Positions 54,271 through 63,601 of a DNA stretch of 64,000 nt are shown in pieces. This DNA comes from Nostoc sp. NMS7 (GTDB taxonomy: Bacteria > Cyanobacteriota > Cyanobacteriia > Cyanobacteriales > Nostocaceae). The notes beneath the pieces are model-generated. The model did not search any database and was not told the origin of the DNA. It was given only the letters and a program-made list of their open reading frames with translations. Each line of letters begins with the position of its first letter. Position 1 is the first letter of the stretch. The position numbers were made by a program, and so were the translations under genes. Location: contig NZ_JABXKJ010000201.1 in the NCBI RefSeq assembly GCF_017115085.1, positions 1-64,000 of the forward strand, in the 5' to 3' direction.

Positions 54271-56130
54271 ATGAGAGTTCTTTTCCCAGGTGCATTTTAT
54301 TTTTACAGAAAAATTATCTCCTTGTTAGCTGTCTATGCTACCCATTTCCTACCTTTGGCAGATGCAAACTCTGGCTCACAACACAAACATTGGCATAATT
54401 GGCATCGCGTCCCTCCTTTTTGGGTTCACCCCTTGCTGAACTTGATGTGGTTGATCATCGGTATCAGCTTGCGCCTAGCCAACTTGACTGCAAAGCCTCC
54501 TTGGACTGATGAGTTTTGCACCTTGGTATTTAGCTTGGGGAATACTTTTTTATCAGTACCCCTAGATGAAGCGATCGCACCTGATATTCTGCTGTCACCA
54601 CTGCAACTAAATCCAGCAGCTAGTGTTGGTGATGTGATTCATAACTTAGTTACACAAGATACCCATCCACCACTATATTTTGTGCTGGCTTACCTGTGGA
54701 TGAAATTATTTCCCAGCGAAGGAGGATTAGTATCGCTGTTTGCGGCGCGATCGCTACCAGCTTTAATCGGTGCTGCCTCCATCCCATGTGTTTACGTATT
54801 AGGTAAGGTAGCGTTTCGTTCGCCATTAGTGGGACACTTGGCTGCTGCCATGATGGCAGTATCACCCTATGCCATTTTTTTAGCACAAGAAGCACGCCAT
54901 TACAGTTTGGCAGCCTTATGGGTAACTGCTTCCCTCACCTGCTTAGTAATTGCCACACGCCATATCCAAAACCGCACACCTTTACCTATCTGGGTAGGAA
55001 TTTCCTGGGTGGTAATTAATGCTTTGGGACTTGCTACTCATTACTTTTTCAGCCTCACCCTGTGTACAGAAGCAGTAGTTTTGATTTTTCTGGCTTGGCT
55101 TCAATTGCAGACTAGCAGGAAATTTTCTCTCCTTTTCTCTCCTTCGTGGCGGCGCATCTATGCCGTTATCATCGGTACTTTTGTGGCGGGTTTAATTTGG
55201 CTACCAATCTTTTTAGAGAATAGAAATCGGAGTAATTTAACCGAGTGGATTCAAGGTTCGCGCGTCGGACTAGATTGGTTGAGCCCAATTTTTCAAGCTT
55301 TAGGAACATTGATTGCAATGATTTCCTTGTTACCAGTTGAATCTTCGCAGGTATTGGTTGTGATTCCTTCGGGACTGGTGATGCTGATTTTCTTTATTTG
55401 GGCAGTACCAATTTTGCTGCGTGGGATCAAGATTCAACTACAGCAACCAGAAAGCCGGATTATGATTCAGGTGTTTATGGGAGTGGTTAGCAGTGCGATC
55501 GCTTTATTCTTTATCTTTACGTACTTTCTCGGTATCGATCTCACCAGAGGCGCTCGTTATAACTTTGTTTACTTTCCGGCGATCGTTATTTTATTAGCGG
55601 CAAGTCTTGCAGTTTGTTGGCATCCTCCCAAGGAATGGAAAGGAAGAAAAAATGGGATAAAAAGCATAGGCAGATGGGGAATAAACGGTAAAAAAGCCGT
55701 GATGTTAATTTGGTTAATGGGATTTTTCAGTGCAGTTACAGTATTCTGCAATCTCGGCTATCAAAAATATTATCGCCCTGACTTGTTTGTGCAACTAATC
55801 CAACAAATATCCCCAGTGCCAGTACTGATTGCCACTACCCACAAAACTTATGTACACACTGGAGAAATGATGGGGGTAGCTAGGGAGTTTAAACTTGCCA
55901 ATTCACCCCAAAAACCTCTGTTTCTCCTTGCCCATCAAGATAAAGATCCGAATACTTCCACCATTGCTCTAGAAAATACTTTAAATAAATTACCACGACC
56001 TTTTGACTTGTGGCTGGTAAACTTTCACGCCCCCGTAGCAGAAACCCTCAAAACATGCGTCTCTGATACTAAATCTTTGTCAAGGGTGAATGGCTACGAA
56101 TATAAACTTTATCATTGTCAGCAGAGTTAG
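54271..56130 (+). CDS. GT39/ArnT-like membrane glycosyltransferase
   Basis: A 619-residue polytopic protein with about ten helices. Near the start LTAKPPWTDEFCTLVFSLG places an Asp-Glu pair in the first periplasmic loop, as in GT-C enzymes of the ArnT/PMT/GT39 type. TQDTHPPLYFVLAYLWMKLF is the second family landmark. The C-terminal soluble part (IATTHKTYVHTGEMMGVARE) is periplasmic. These enzymes transfer a sugar from a polyprenyl phosphate donor. It follows the GT2-GtrA gene by 102 bases on the same strand, which would supply the donor. Acceptor unknown. Confidence 0.83.
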   Translation: MRVLFPGAFYFYRKIISLLAVYATHFLPLADANSGSQHKHWHNWHRVPPFWVHPLLNLMWLIIGISLRLANLTAKPPWTDEFCTLVFSLGNTFLSVPLDEAIAPDILLSPLQLNPAASVGDVIHNLVTQDTHPPLYFVLAYLWMKLFPSEGGLVSLFAARSLPALIGAASIPCVYVLGKVAFRSPLVGHLAAAMMAVSPYAIFLAQEARHYSLAALWVTASLTCLVIATRHIQNRTPLPIWVGISWVVINALGLATHYFFSLTLCTEAVVLIFLAWLQLQTSRKFSLLFSPSWRRIYAVIIGTFVAGLIWLPIFLENRNRSNLTEWIQGSRVGLDWLSPIFQALGTLIAMISLLPVESSQVLVVIPSGLVMLIFFIWAVPILLRGIKIQLQQPESRIMIQVFMGVVSSAIALFFIFTYFLGIDLTRGARYNFVYFPAIVILLAASLAVCWHPPKEWKGRKNGIKSIGRWGINGKKAVMLIWLMGFFSAVTVFCNLGYQKYYRPDLFVQLIQQISPVPVLIATTHKTYVHTGEMMGVAREFKLANSPQKPLFLLAHQDKDPNTSTIALENTLNKLPRPFDLWLVNFHAPVAETLKTCVSDTKSLSRVNGYEYKLYHCQQS

Positions 56131-56663
56131 TTTTCTGATAAATACTACACACTACTCGACTCAAAAATCTGTTGAGCAGTCAAATTCAACTCTGGGAAAA
56201 TGGATGATTGAATGCGACTGCTATTTCTAAACTGACTAAAATACATGGTAGAAAAACTCCCAGTTTTGAATTTTTTTTGAAAGAAAGCATTACAACCTTT
56301 TCAAAGATGAATAATAACTGATTTTTTGCTGGCATATTTTACAAATTTTTTGATGGGAATATCTGATATTTGGAGTATTTTAACTGATTGACAAAAGACG
56401 CTTTATCATAAATTTTCACCGATAGGCAATCCCAAACTAACGCTCTCTGAAGTTGGAACCTCTACTTGGGAAAACTCTGGTATAGCAAATAACTAATGTA
56501 GATTACAGAATCCTCCTGCGTGAACGCTGGGGAGTGTCAACCGCAGATGCATCTTGTGGAAGTTCCTCAAATATCGATATCCATAGGAGACTAGAGAAAG
56601 AAGAACAAAATATATCTGACGCGTTTTCAAGCAGCGAAGGCTGTAAATAGCTAAGGAGGATTT
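56131..56663. other. Gap before GDP-mannose pyrophosphorylase-like gene
   Basis: No gene is seen in this 533-base gap. It ends with a strong ribosome site, AAGGAGG at 56653-56659, five bases before the ATG. The region is AT-rich and must hold the promoter of the downstream gene. No repeat is obvious. Confidence 0.5.
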
Positions 56664-59192
56664 ATGCGTGCAGTACTGATGGCAGGCGGTTCGGGAACGC
56701 GGCTTCGCCCGTTAACTTGCGATTTGCCCAAACCGATGGTGCCGATTCTAAATCGACCAATTGCCGAACATATTATCAATCTCCTCAAACGACATCAAAT
56801 TACAGAAGTTGTTGCGACATTACATTATTTACCTGATGTCTTGCGAGACTACTTTCAAGATGGCAGCGATTTTGGGGTTCAGATGACCTATGCCGTCGAA
56901 GAAGATCAGCCTTTAGGTACAGCAGGCTGTGTGAAAAACATTGCCGAACTTCTTGATGAAACCTTTTTAGTGATTAGCGGCGATAGCATCACAGATTTTG
57001 ATCTCACAGCTGCGATCGCATTTCACAAACAAAAAAAGTCAAAAGCTACTTTGATTTTAACCAGGGTTCCCAACCCGATTGAATTTGGAGTGGTGATTAC
57101 CGACACACAAGGAGGGATTAATCGATTTTTAGAAAAACCCTCTAGTAGTGAAATTTTTTCCGATACCGTCAACACTGGCACTTACATTCTCGAACCAGAA
57201 GTTTTGGAATATCTGCCAGCTAACATTGAATGCGACTTTTCCAAAGACTTATTCCCCTTACTACTAGCAAAAGAGGAGCCGATGTATGGTTACATTGCTC
57301 AAGGTTACTGGTGTGATGTTGGTCATTTAGATGCCTACCGCGAGGCTCAGTATGATGCTTTAGATCGGAAAGTGCAACTAGATTGTGCCTATAAAGAAGT
57401 TTCCCCAAATTTATGGGTAGGTCAAAATACTTACATCGATCAGACGGCTGTGATTGAAGCCCCAGCAGTGATTGGTGACAATTGCCGCATCGGGGCAAGA
57501 GTACAAATTGAGGCAGGAACCGTAATTGGGGATAATGTTACTATTGGTGCTGATGCTAATCTCAAACGCCCGATAGTCTGGAATGGGGCAATCATTGGCG
57601 ACGAAGCAGCTCTTTCTGCCTGTGTAATTTCCCGTGGCACTCGTGTAGACCGCCGAGCTCAAGTATTAGAAGCTGCTGTTGTGGGTTCGCTTTCCACCGT
57701 AGGAGAAGAAGCCCAAATTAGCCCTGGTGTGCGCGTTTGGCCTAGTAAAAAGATTGAGTCAGGGGCGATTTTAAACATTAACTTGATTTGGGGAAACACC
57801 GCCCAACGGAATTTATTTGGGCAACGTGGTGTGCAAGGATTAGCTAATATCGACATCACCCCAGAATTCGCCGTGAAATTGGGAGCCGCTTACGGTTCTA
57901 CCTTAAAACCTGCTTCTAAAGTAACGGTTTCCCGTGATCAGCGTAATGTCTCTCGAATGGTGACGCGATCGCTGATTGCTGGTTTGATGTCAGTAGGTGT
58001 TGATATTCAAAACCTTGATGCTACAGCTATCCCCATCGCCCGCACAGTTATACCCACAATGTCGGTAGCTGGTGGTATCCATGTGCGGGTACACCCCGAT
58101 CGCCCCGACTACATTCTGATTGAATTCATGGATGCTAAGGGGATTAATATCTCCAAAGCCCTGGAGAAGAAAATTGAAGGGGCTTACTTTAAGGAGGATA
58201 TGCGGCGGGCGCTAATTCATGAAATTGGCGATGTCTCTTATCCCAGCCAAGTGATTGAGCGTTACTGCACTGCTTTTGAGAAACTGTTGCATGTTGCCAC
58301 ACTCTGCAACAGTCGGGCAAAAGTGGTAATTGACTATGTTTATGCCGTATCGGGGGCAGTTTTACCCCAAATGTTGGATAAATTTGGCGCGGATGCAGTG
58401 GTGCTGAATGCCAGTGTGAATAAAACGGCGATGTCAATCACTGACCGCGAAGGACTGCTGACTCAGTTAGGTCATGTAGTGGAAGCATTGAAAGCTAACT
58501 TTGGTGTACAAGTATCGGCGAATGGGGAACAGCTGATTTTAGTTGATGAATCAGGCTTCCCAATTCGTGGGGAAATGTTAACAGCACTGATGGTAGACAT
58601 GATTCTCACGGCTAACCCCAGAGGAACGGTAGTAGTACCAGTTCATGCTTCCAGTGCTATTGAACAAGTTGCCCGCCGCCACGATGGCAAAGTGATTCGC
58701 ACCAAAGCCAACCCTACAGCTTTAATGGAGGCTTGTCAGACAAATCAAAATGTGGTATTGGGAGGTAGTGGAGAGACTGGTTTTATTTTCCCGCAACTGC
58801 ATCCGGGATTTGATTCCATGTTCTGCATTGCGAAGATAATTGAGATGTTGACTATACAAGAGCGATCGCTTGCTACTGCGCGGTCAGAATTGCCCCGTGT
58901 AATTCACAAAACTTATACAGTACGCTGCCCGTGGACAGCCAAGGGTGCTTTGATGCGTTACTTGGTAGAAACTCATCCAGCCCAAAACTTAGAACTCATC
59001 GATGGAGTGAAAATTTGTCAACCCTATGATGACAGTTGGCTGTTAGTTTTACCAGATGCCAGCGAACCACTGGTGCATTTGTATGCAAATAGCAACGATC
59101 GCGATTGGGTAGATGAGACGATCAGAAACTACCGCAGCCGTGTGCAAACGTTTGTGGAAAGACAACAAGAATATCAACCCGCCGAAGTGTAA
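56664..59192 (+). CDS. Mannose-1-P guanylyltransferase-like fused to phosphomannomutase-like domain
   Basis: An 842-residue fusion. Residues 1-235 are a nucleotidyltransferase ([44 protein letters not shown]). Residues about 250-370 are left-handed beta-helix hexapeptides ([20 protein letters not shown]). From about 380 to the end is a phosphohexomutase-like fold. That domain keeps [18 protein letters not shown] and the sugar-binding [10 protein letters not shown]. It lacks the phosphoserine loop (family TASHNP; here [15 protein letters not shown]) and the metal loop (family DGDADR; here [11 protein letters not shown]). The mutase part is thus probably non-catalytic and regulatory or structural. 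It likely provides GDP-mannose or a related sugar for envelope glycans. Confidence 0.87.
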   Translation: MRAVLMAGGSGTRLRPLTCDLPKPMVPILNRPIAEHIINLLKRHQITEVVATLHYLPDVLRDYFQDGSDFGVQMTYAVEEDQPLGTAGCVKNIAELLDETFLVISGDSITDFDLTAAIAFHKQKKSKATLILTRVPNPIEFGVVITDTQGGINRFLEKPSSSEIFSDTVNTGTYILEPEVLEYLPANIECDFSKDLFPLLLAKEEPMYGYIAQGYWCDVGHLDAYREAQYDALDRKVQLDCAYKEVSPNLWVGQNTYIDQTAVIEAPAVIGDNCRIGARVQIEAGTVIGDNVTIGADANLKRPIVWNGAIIGDEAALSACVISRGTRVDRRAQVLEAAVVGSLSTVGEEAQISPGVRVWPSKKIESGAILNINLIWGNTAQRNLFGQRGVQGLANIDITPEFAVKLGAAYGSTLKPASKVTVSRDQRNVSRMVTRSLIAGLMSVGVDIQNLDATAIPIARTVIPTMSVAGGIHVRVHPDRPDYILIEFMDAKGINISKALEKKIEGAYFKEDMRRALIHEIGDVSYPSQVIERYCTAFEKLLHVATLCNSRAKVVIDYVYAVSGAVLPQMLDKFGADAVVLNASVNKTAMSITDREGLLTQLGHVVEALKANFGVQVSANGEQLILVDESGFPIRGEMLTALMVDMILTANPRGTVVVPVHASSAIEQVARRHDGKVIRTKANPTALMEACQTNQNVVLGGSGETGFIFPQLHPGFDSMFCIAKIIEMLTIQERSLATARSELPRVIHKTYTVRCPWTAKGALMRYLVETHPAQNLELIDGVKICQPYDDSWLLVLPDASEPLVHLYANSNDRDWVDETIRNYRSRVQTFVERQQEYQPAEV

Positions 59193-59275
59193 TTTGTAAT
59201 GACGCTCGCGGACTCGCTACCGCTACGCTAACGTAATTCGTAATTGAATTCTTTAATTACGAATTACGAATTATT

Positions 59276-59536
59276 TTAATAATGGTATCGACAAGAAATA
59301 ATCGTTAGATAGGCATCTTCCACCGCATAAACTAAACGATTTGTATCATCAATTCGCCGTGACCAAAATCCAGCTAAATTTTCCCGTAGAGATTCTGGCT
59401 TACCTATACCCTCAAAAGGCATCCGCATCGTCTCCTCAATCAGTTTATTGATTCTTTTGAGTGTCTTCTTGTTTTGCCCTTGCCAGTAAAGATAATCAGC
59501 CCAAGCCTCATCCGTCCATGCCAGCATTCTAGTCAA
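59276..59536 (-). CDS. Txe/YoeB family mRNA interferase toxin
   Basis: An 86-residue toxin from a TTG at 59536 (ATG at 59527 possible). It follows MLAWTDEAWADYLYWQGQNK, then LKRINKLIEETMRMPFEGIG, KPESLRENLAGFWSRRIDDT, NRLVYAV and ends ISCRYHY, the full YoeB pattern including the catalytic Glu, Arg and C-terminal His-Tyr. YoeB binds the ribosome and cuts mRNA in the A site. Its natural antitoxin (YefM) is not adjacent but 1 kb upstream at 60582-60857, separated by a DUF3368/UPF0175 pair. It starts two bases after the DUF3368 stop, so expression now depends on that gene. Confidence 0.9.
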   Translation of the reverse strand: MTRMLAWTDEAWADYLYWQGQNKKTLKRINKLIEETMRMPFEGIGKPESLRENLAGFWSRRIDDTNRLVYAVEDAYLTIISCRYHY

Positions 59537-59537
59537 T

Positions 59538-60023
59538 CTATTCCCCTACCAATGCCAATGATTGATTGATCACACGGTCAGATAAATACATTCCACACAG
59601 GCGCAATTGTTCTAAAACTGGACGTGCAGTAGGAATTACGCCTCGTTGTTTGGCAGTAATAACAATGCCTAATGTCCCCCGTACCGGAATTCCCAAAGTG
59701 GCGGCACAACGACGGGCTGCTAAATCATCTAGAATTACTTCAGTTCCAGGATTTACATAACCCCAGGTCAGTACAGCTGACTCACCTTGACCTAAATCCC
59801 AGTTTTGAATCACATTCGCGACTGGTGGTGTTTCTTGTACAACCAACCAATCAGTATTATTCAGCGCCACTACTGTTACATCTATTTCCCCATACGCCTG
59901 AATTTCTGCGGCTACAGCATCAGGAACAATAATTGATGATCCCATTAGGAGTAACAAATCAAGAAAGCCGCCCTTGGTCAAAAAAATTAGTGGGGGTGTG
60001 TTGATAACAGGAAGTTCAGCCAC
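59538..60023 (-). CDS. DUF3368 PIN-like toxin
   Basis: A 161-residue PIN-fold protein (VapC-like). Acidic residues are AELPVINTPPLIFLT at the start (the usual first Asp is replaced by Asn), IIVPDAVAAEI, GQGESAVLTWG and EVILDDLAARRCA. The sequence ends GMYLSDRVINQSL, the standard DUF3368 finish. These proteins are paired with UPF0175 antitoxins. Here the GTG start at 60023 overlaps the UPF0175 reading frame, which contains a stop, so the antitoxin would be lost. First-position Asn suggests the nuclease may be weakened. Confidence 0.88.
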   Translation of the reverse strand: MAELPVINTPPLIFLTKGGFLDLLLLMGSSIIVPDAVAAEIQAYGEIDVTVVALNNTDWLVVQETPPVANVIQNWDLGQGESAVLTWGYVNPGTEVILDDLAARRCAATLGIPVRGTLGIVITAKQRGVIPTARPVLEQLRLCGMYLSDRVINQSLALVGE

Positions 60024-60267
60024 GGTTTAACTCGCGCTGCAAATCATCAAAGTCAACAGCAAAGACATCCACTTGTTCACGGGCTAGGACGGCTAGAAAG
60101 TCTCAGCGGTTTAACCCAGCAACTGAAGCTGCTTTTTCCATTGAGATTTCCTGCTTTTGATACCAGTAGATAGCAGCAGCAAGGCGCATATCACGCACAA
60201 ATTCTTCTGGACTCAGGCGACGGGCGCTAAATACTTCTTCTGGCAGGTTAATCGTGACTGATGACAT
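60016..60267 (-). pseudogene. UPF0175 antitoxin, in-frame TGA
   Basis: From the ATG at 60267 the frame reads MSSVTINLPEEVFSARRLSP, then EEFVRDMRLAAAIYWYQKQE, ISMEKAASVAGLNR, a TGA at 60105-60103 (codon 55), then DFLAVLAREQVDVFAVDFDD, LQREL. It is 83 residues with the stop replaced. This is the UPF0175 HTH pattern (KAASVAGLNRxDFL), and the stop sits where most relatives have Arg, consistent with CGA to TGA. Its end overlaps the DUF3368 start. Confidence 0.85.
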
Positions 60268-60541
60268 AATTTATGTCCTAAATTGCTGCGGTTTCTCGCT
60301 GCATTAATAATATCAGTTATCAATCCTGCCAGAATGCCGGAAATTGGGAATTTCGATACCCCAGTGAATGCTTCGCATATCACCCTGAAGTTGTTGGCGA
60401 ATCTTCCAAGCAATATCTGAAAACCGCCTTTTTTTCTATGGGCATGGGCAATGAAGAGCCCAGTAGAAACACCGAAAAACAGATATCAATGAACCAGTTA
60501 CCTAAATTGGGAAATTTTTCATGTGTAGAATTGGTGAGGCG
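60268..60541. other. Unrecognised stretch inside the TA cluster
   Basis: This segment between the yoeB 5' fragment and the UPF0175 frame holds no intact gene. On the minus strand about 60320-60430 reads FSDIAWKIRQQLQGDMRSIH, then WGIEIPNFRHSGRID, which looks like a fragment of a protein, but I cannot name the family. Confidence 0.3.
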
Positions 60542-60610
60542 CTTGTCTTGCCTTTGCCAGTAAAGATAATCAGCCCAAGCCTCATCCGTCCATGCCAGCA
60601 TTCCAGTCAT
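60542..60610 (-). pseudogene. yoeB 5' fragment (duplicate)
   Basis: Sixty-eight bases (60542-60609) match 59468-59535 at about 65 positions and encode MLAWTDEAWADYLYWQRQDK. After that the match stops abruptly (RLTNSTHEKFPNLGN). The ATG at 60610 overlaps the end of yefM by 29 bases, which is the normal yefM-yoeB arrangement. So this is the original toxin start, and the complete gene is 1 kb further on. Confidence 0.8.
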
Positions 60611-60857
60611 TGGGCAAATCTCGTTCCACGGCTTTCCCTTGCTTAAATTGAGCAATAGAACGTTCCAAATGGGTTGCATTTGTCGGAGACTTCAGTAAAT
60701 GCACAGTCTCCATCAGACTATTGAAAAACTCCAGCGACATCACCACCGCATCATCTGCATCTCGTCTGGTGATGATCGTATAGTCGGCATCTTCCGTCAC
60801 CCGATCTAAAACCGTCTTCAGGCTATTTCTCGCCTCGCTAAAAGAAATAACTTTCAT
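60582..60857 (-). CDS. Phd/YefM family antitoxin
   Basis: A 91-residue antitoxin: MKVISFSEARNSLKTVLDRV, then TEDADYTIITRRDADDAVVM and SLEFFNSLMETVHLLKSPTN, the Phd/YefM DNA-binding dimer fold. The C-terminal half (HLERSIAQFKQGKAVERDL) is the toxin-neutralising tail. It is the partner of YoeB-type toxins. The toxin start directly after it is truncated. An intact toxin lies beyond the inserted UPF0175/DUF3368 pair. Confidence 0.9.
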   Translation of the reverse strand: MKVISFSEARNSLKTVLDRVTEDADYTIITRRDADDAVVMSLEFFNSLMETVHLLKSPTNATHLERSIAQFKQGKAVERDLPNDWNAGMDG

Positions 60858-61042
60858 CTTGCACTAACCTGTACTGTTTATTGTACAAGTCTAGCGTTTT
60901 CTTGAATTTGCATCCTGCAAATACTTCACAAAAGTTTACTTTAGTTAAATAAAAATAATTATTAATAAGTCTGATAGGATATCTTCGGGCTTATTGATAT
61001 AGATATCCAACGTCACCGGATGAAATTGACTAAGCCTTAATG

Positions 61043-61417
61043 TTATTCCTTTGGCTTAAGCAATTGTTCTAAAATTCTCTCCAACCTTTCTACAGCAGCA
61101 TTAGTTGAGACTTGATTATCTCGTAATTCAAGTATTACCCCGTCTAATACTGCATTTCGGGCTTTTGTAGTCTCGATAAAATCATCTGTTTTATCGATAA
61201 AATCATCTGTTTTATCGATGAATCTATCAATTTTTTCACCCATAGATTGAACGCTTAGAGCTAATCCATCAAGCTGTCTTTGAGTCAAGTCTTGGCGTTC
61301 AACAAGTCGGTCTAGCCTACTGTTGGATGATTCGGCATAACTGGCTGTAGACACGAGTAATTGTTTTACAGTTTCTAGTTCATTTTCAACATTGTCTAAT
61401 CGCTGTGTGTTGGTCAT
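61043..61417 (-). CDS. Coiled-coil hypothetical protein
   Basis: A 124-residue protein, almost wholly heptad-patterned (RLDNVENELETVKQLLVSTA, then LDRLVERQDLTQRQLDGLAL and AAVERLERILEQLLKPKE). In the middle a 21-bp direct repeat encodes FIDKTDDFIDKTDDFIETTK. No signal peptide or membrane helix is seen. Such coiled-coil proteins are numerous in Nostocales; I assign no function. It is preceded by an AT-rich gap and lies 185 bases from yefM on the same strand. Confidence 0.65.
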   Translation of the reverse strand: MTNTQRLDNVENELETVKQLLVSTASYAESSNSRLDRLVERQDLTQRQLDGLALSVQSMGEKIDRFIDKTDDFIDKTDDFIETTKARNAVLDGVILELRDNQVSTNAAVERLERILEQLLKPKE

Positions 61418-61801
61418 TTTGATGATAGTCTTAATATTGATTGCTGACTACAGAGCGAATCTCAAACATATTACCCATATCGTAATATATTTGGTGTATC
61501 ACTATTACATAATCATGTACTCAACTATTCACTATTACAGCATTTCCGAAATTTGTAGCTTTTTTAAACGCAGAGGGGCGCTGAGTTTTGCTTCGCTATG
61601 AACTGATAAAATTCTGTACTATGTCTTTGATGGTCGAAAGCCAACCCTGAGATACCTCTGGGCAACGTGCTGCCTTTGCAGTAGCTCTTGATATCCTGAT
61701 TCAGCAACGCCATTTTTTGGAACTAATTAGTTAACTGTTCAGAAACTCACCAAAAGCTGATAGCGTCAAACAAAGGAGAATATCATTGTGGACGTTACAG
61801 C
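61418..61801. other. Gap before ABC exporter, no gene seen
   Basis: A 384-base gap between divergent genes. There is no repeat or ORF of note. An AAAGGAG ribosome-like site lies at about 61772-61778, about 24 bases before the assigned TTG, farther than normal, so the exact start of the next gene is uncertain. Confidence 0.45.
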
Positions 61802-63526
61802 TTGAAAACGCGCTCTAATTACTGGCTACTGCTGCCTTATATCCAACTCCAGTGGAAAACGATCGCCAAGGGAATTGTCGGTATCTTGGGATACGTACTG
61901 GCGACATTAGTGTTAATCAATCTCGCCGGGAAGTTGGCAACTCCCTTTGCCCAAGGTAATGTAGTAGCGATCGCTCAAATAACTGGCAGCTGTGCCTTAG
62001 TCTTTCTTGTTAGAGGTTTGTTTCAGTCTATACAAGATATGTACATGGCGAAAGCTGCTTTGAGAGTTGCTTTTCATCTCCGCCAGCAAGTCTACGCCCA
62101 TCTGCAAAAGCTAAATCTCAGCTATTTTGAAACGGCAAAAGCAGGTGATTTATCTTACCGCCTCACGGAAGACGTTGACCGTGTTGGCGAAGTGGTAAAT
62201 AAAGGGTTTCACGACTTTATCCCCTGCATTTTGCAGTTGGTAGCAATTCCGATTTACATGATTTACCTGAATTGGCAACTGACATTAGCAACAGTGATAG
62301 TTGCACCTCTGATGGGTATTTTAGTAGGTTGGTTTGGGGAACGGTTACGCAAGTATTCCTTAAAAAGTCAAAATCGCGTGTCGGGTTTATCAGCCATCCT
62401 CTCAGAAGTTTTCAACGGTATTCGTTTGGTACAGGCTTTTGCTGCCGAAAATTACGAAATCGCCCGCTTTGGACATGAAGCAGAACGCAGTCTTAAAGCA
62501 AAATACTCAGCCGAACGCCTGAAAGCAATTCAGATTCCGATCATCGGATTTCTGGAAGCCTTAAGTGGGTTATCGTTACTGATTGTGGGAACGTGGCAAA
62601 TTTCCCAAAATAACTTGACAGTGGCGAATTTTTTCAGTTATCTGGCGGCGGCGGCGCTGTTAATTGATCCCATTGGTCATACTACTAACAACTACAACGA
62701 ATTTAAGCAGGGTGAAGCATCTGTTGACCGCGTTTTTGAATTGATGGCAATTCAGCCGACGGTGATTGAAAAAACAAATGCGATCGCTCTACCACCAGTC
62801 AAAGGCAAAGTAGAATATCGTCATATTTCCTTTGCTTATAAACTAGGTGAACCCGTATTAAAAGATATCAGTTTATTAGTATCGCCAGGGGAAGCGATCG
62901 CTCTTGTGGGTGCATCTGGTGCTGGTAAAACTACATTTGTGAATCTTCTCCCGCGTTTTTACGATCCCGAAGTTGGCCAAATCTTCATTGACGGTGTTGA
63001 TATTCGGGATGTGAAGCTGCATAGTCTGCGGCGACAAATTGGGATTGTTCCGCAAGAAACCATCATGTTTTCCGGGACAATTGCTCAAAATATCGCTTTT
63101 GGACAAGATGTTTTTGAGATGGAAGCAGTTAAAGAGGCGGCGAAAATTGCTAACGCCCATCAGTTTATTAGCCAACTACCAGAGGGTTATCAGACTTGGG
63201 TGGGTGAGCGTGGGGTAAACTTATCTGGTGGACAAAGACAAAGAATTGCGATCGCTCGTGCTGTTCTGCTCAATCCCCAAATCTTGATTCTGGATGAGGC
63301 GACATCAGCATTAGATTCCGAGTCAGAAGCACTGGTACAGGAAGCACTGGAAAGGTTGATGGAAAAACGCACAGTATTTATTATTGCTCACCGTTTATCA
63401 ACAGTTAGACGGTGCGATCGCATTTTAGTTATCGAACAGGGACAAATTGTGGAATCGGGAACCCATGAAGAATTATTAGCTTTAGAGCGTCGCTATGCGC
63501 GGTCTTATGCCCAGCAGTTTAGTTAA
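61802..63526 (+). CDS. ABC transporter, fused permease-ATPase (exporter type)
   Basis: A 574-residue half-transporter from a TTG at 61802 (MKTRSNYWLLLPYIQ). Six helices (GIVGILGYVLATLVLINLAG, CALVFLVRGLFQSIQDMYMA, FIPCILQLVAIPIYMIYLNW and others) form the type IV exporter core. The ATPase has Walker A LVGASGAGKTTFVNLLP, signature VNLSGGQRQRIAIARAV, Walker B ILILDEATSALDSE and switch His FIIAHRLSTVR. It resembles MsbA-type lipid or polysaccharide exporters; relatives in Nostocales include heterocyst-envelope exporters. Substrate unknown. The LCP gene begins 75 bases after its stop. Confidence 0.9.
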   Translation: MKTRSNYWLLLPYIQLQWKTIAKGIVGILGYVLATLVLINLAGKLATPFAQGNVVAIAQITGSCALVFLVRGLFQSIQDMYMAKAALRVAFHLRQQVYAHLQKLNLSYFETAKAGDLSYRLTEDVDRVGEVVNKGFHDFIPCILQLVAIPIYMIYLNWQLTLATVIVAPLMGILVGWFGERLRKYSLKSQNRVSGLSAILSEVFNGIRLVQAFAAENYEIARFGHEAERSLKAKYSAERLKAIQIPIIGFLEALSGLSLLIVGTWQISQNNLTVANFFSYLAAAALLIDPIGHTTNNYNEFKQGEASVDRVFELMAIQPTVIEKTNAIALPPVKGKVEYRHISFAYKLGEPVLKDISLLVSPGEAIALVGASGAGKTTFVNLLPRFYDPEVGQIFIDGVDIRDVKLHSLRRQIGIVPQETIMFSGTIAQNIAFGQDVFEMEAVKEAAKIANAHQFISQLPEGYQTWVGERGVNLSGGQRQRIAIARAVLLNPQILILDEATSALDSESEALVQEALERLMEKRTVFIIAHRLSTVRRCDRILVIEQGQIVESGTHEELLALERRYARSYAQQFS

Positions 63527-63601
63527 ATATGACCACTCTGGCAGAGTAAGATAATTCCGGGTTAGACCATAGCAATTAATTTTATATGTAGTGGGTGAGA
63601 A

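Noticed and set aside
60213-60413. 66-codon frame in the TA cluster
   Set aside because: It overlaps the UPF0175 frame out of register and shows no family pattern.
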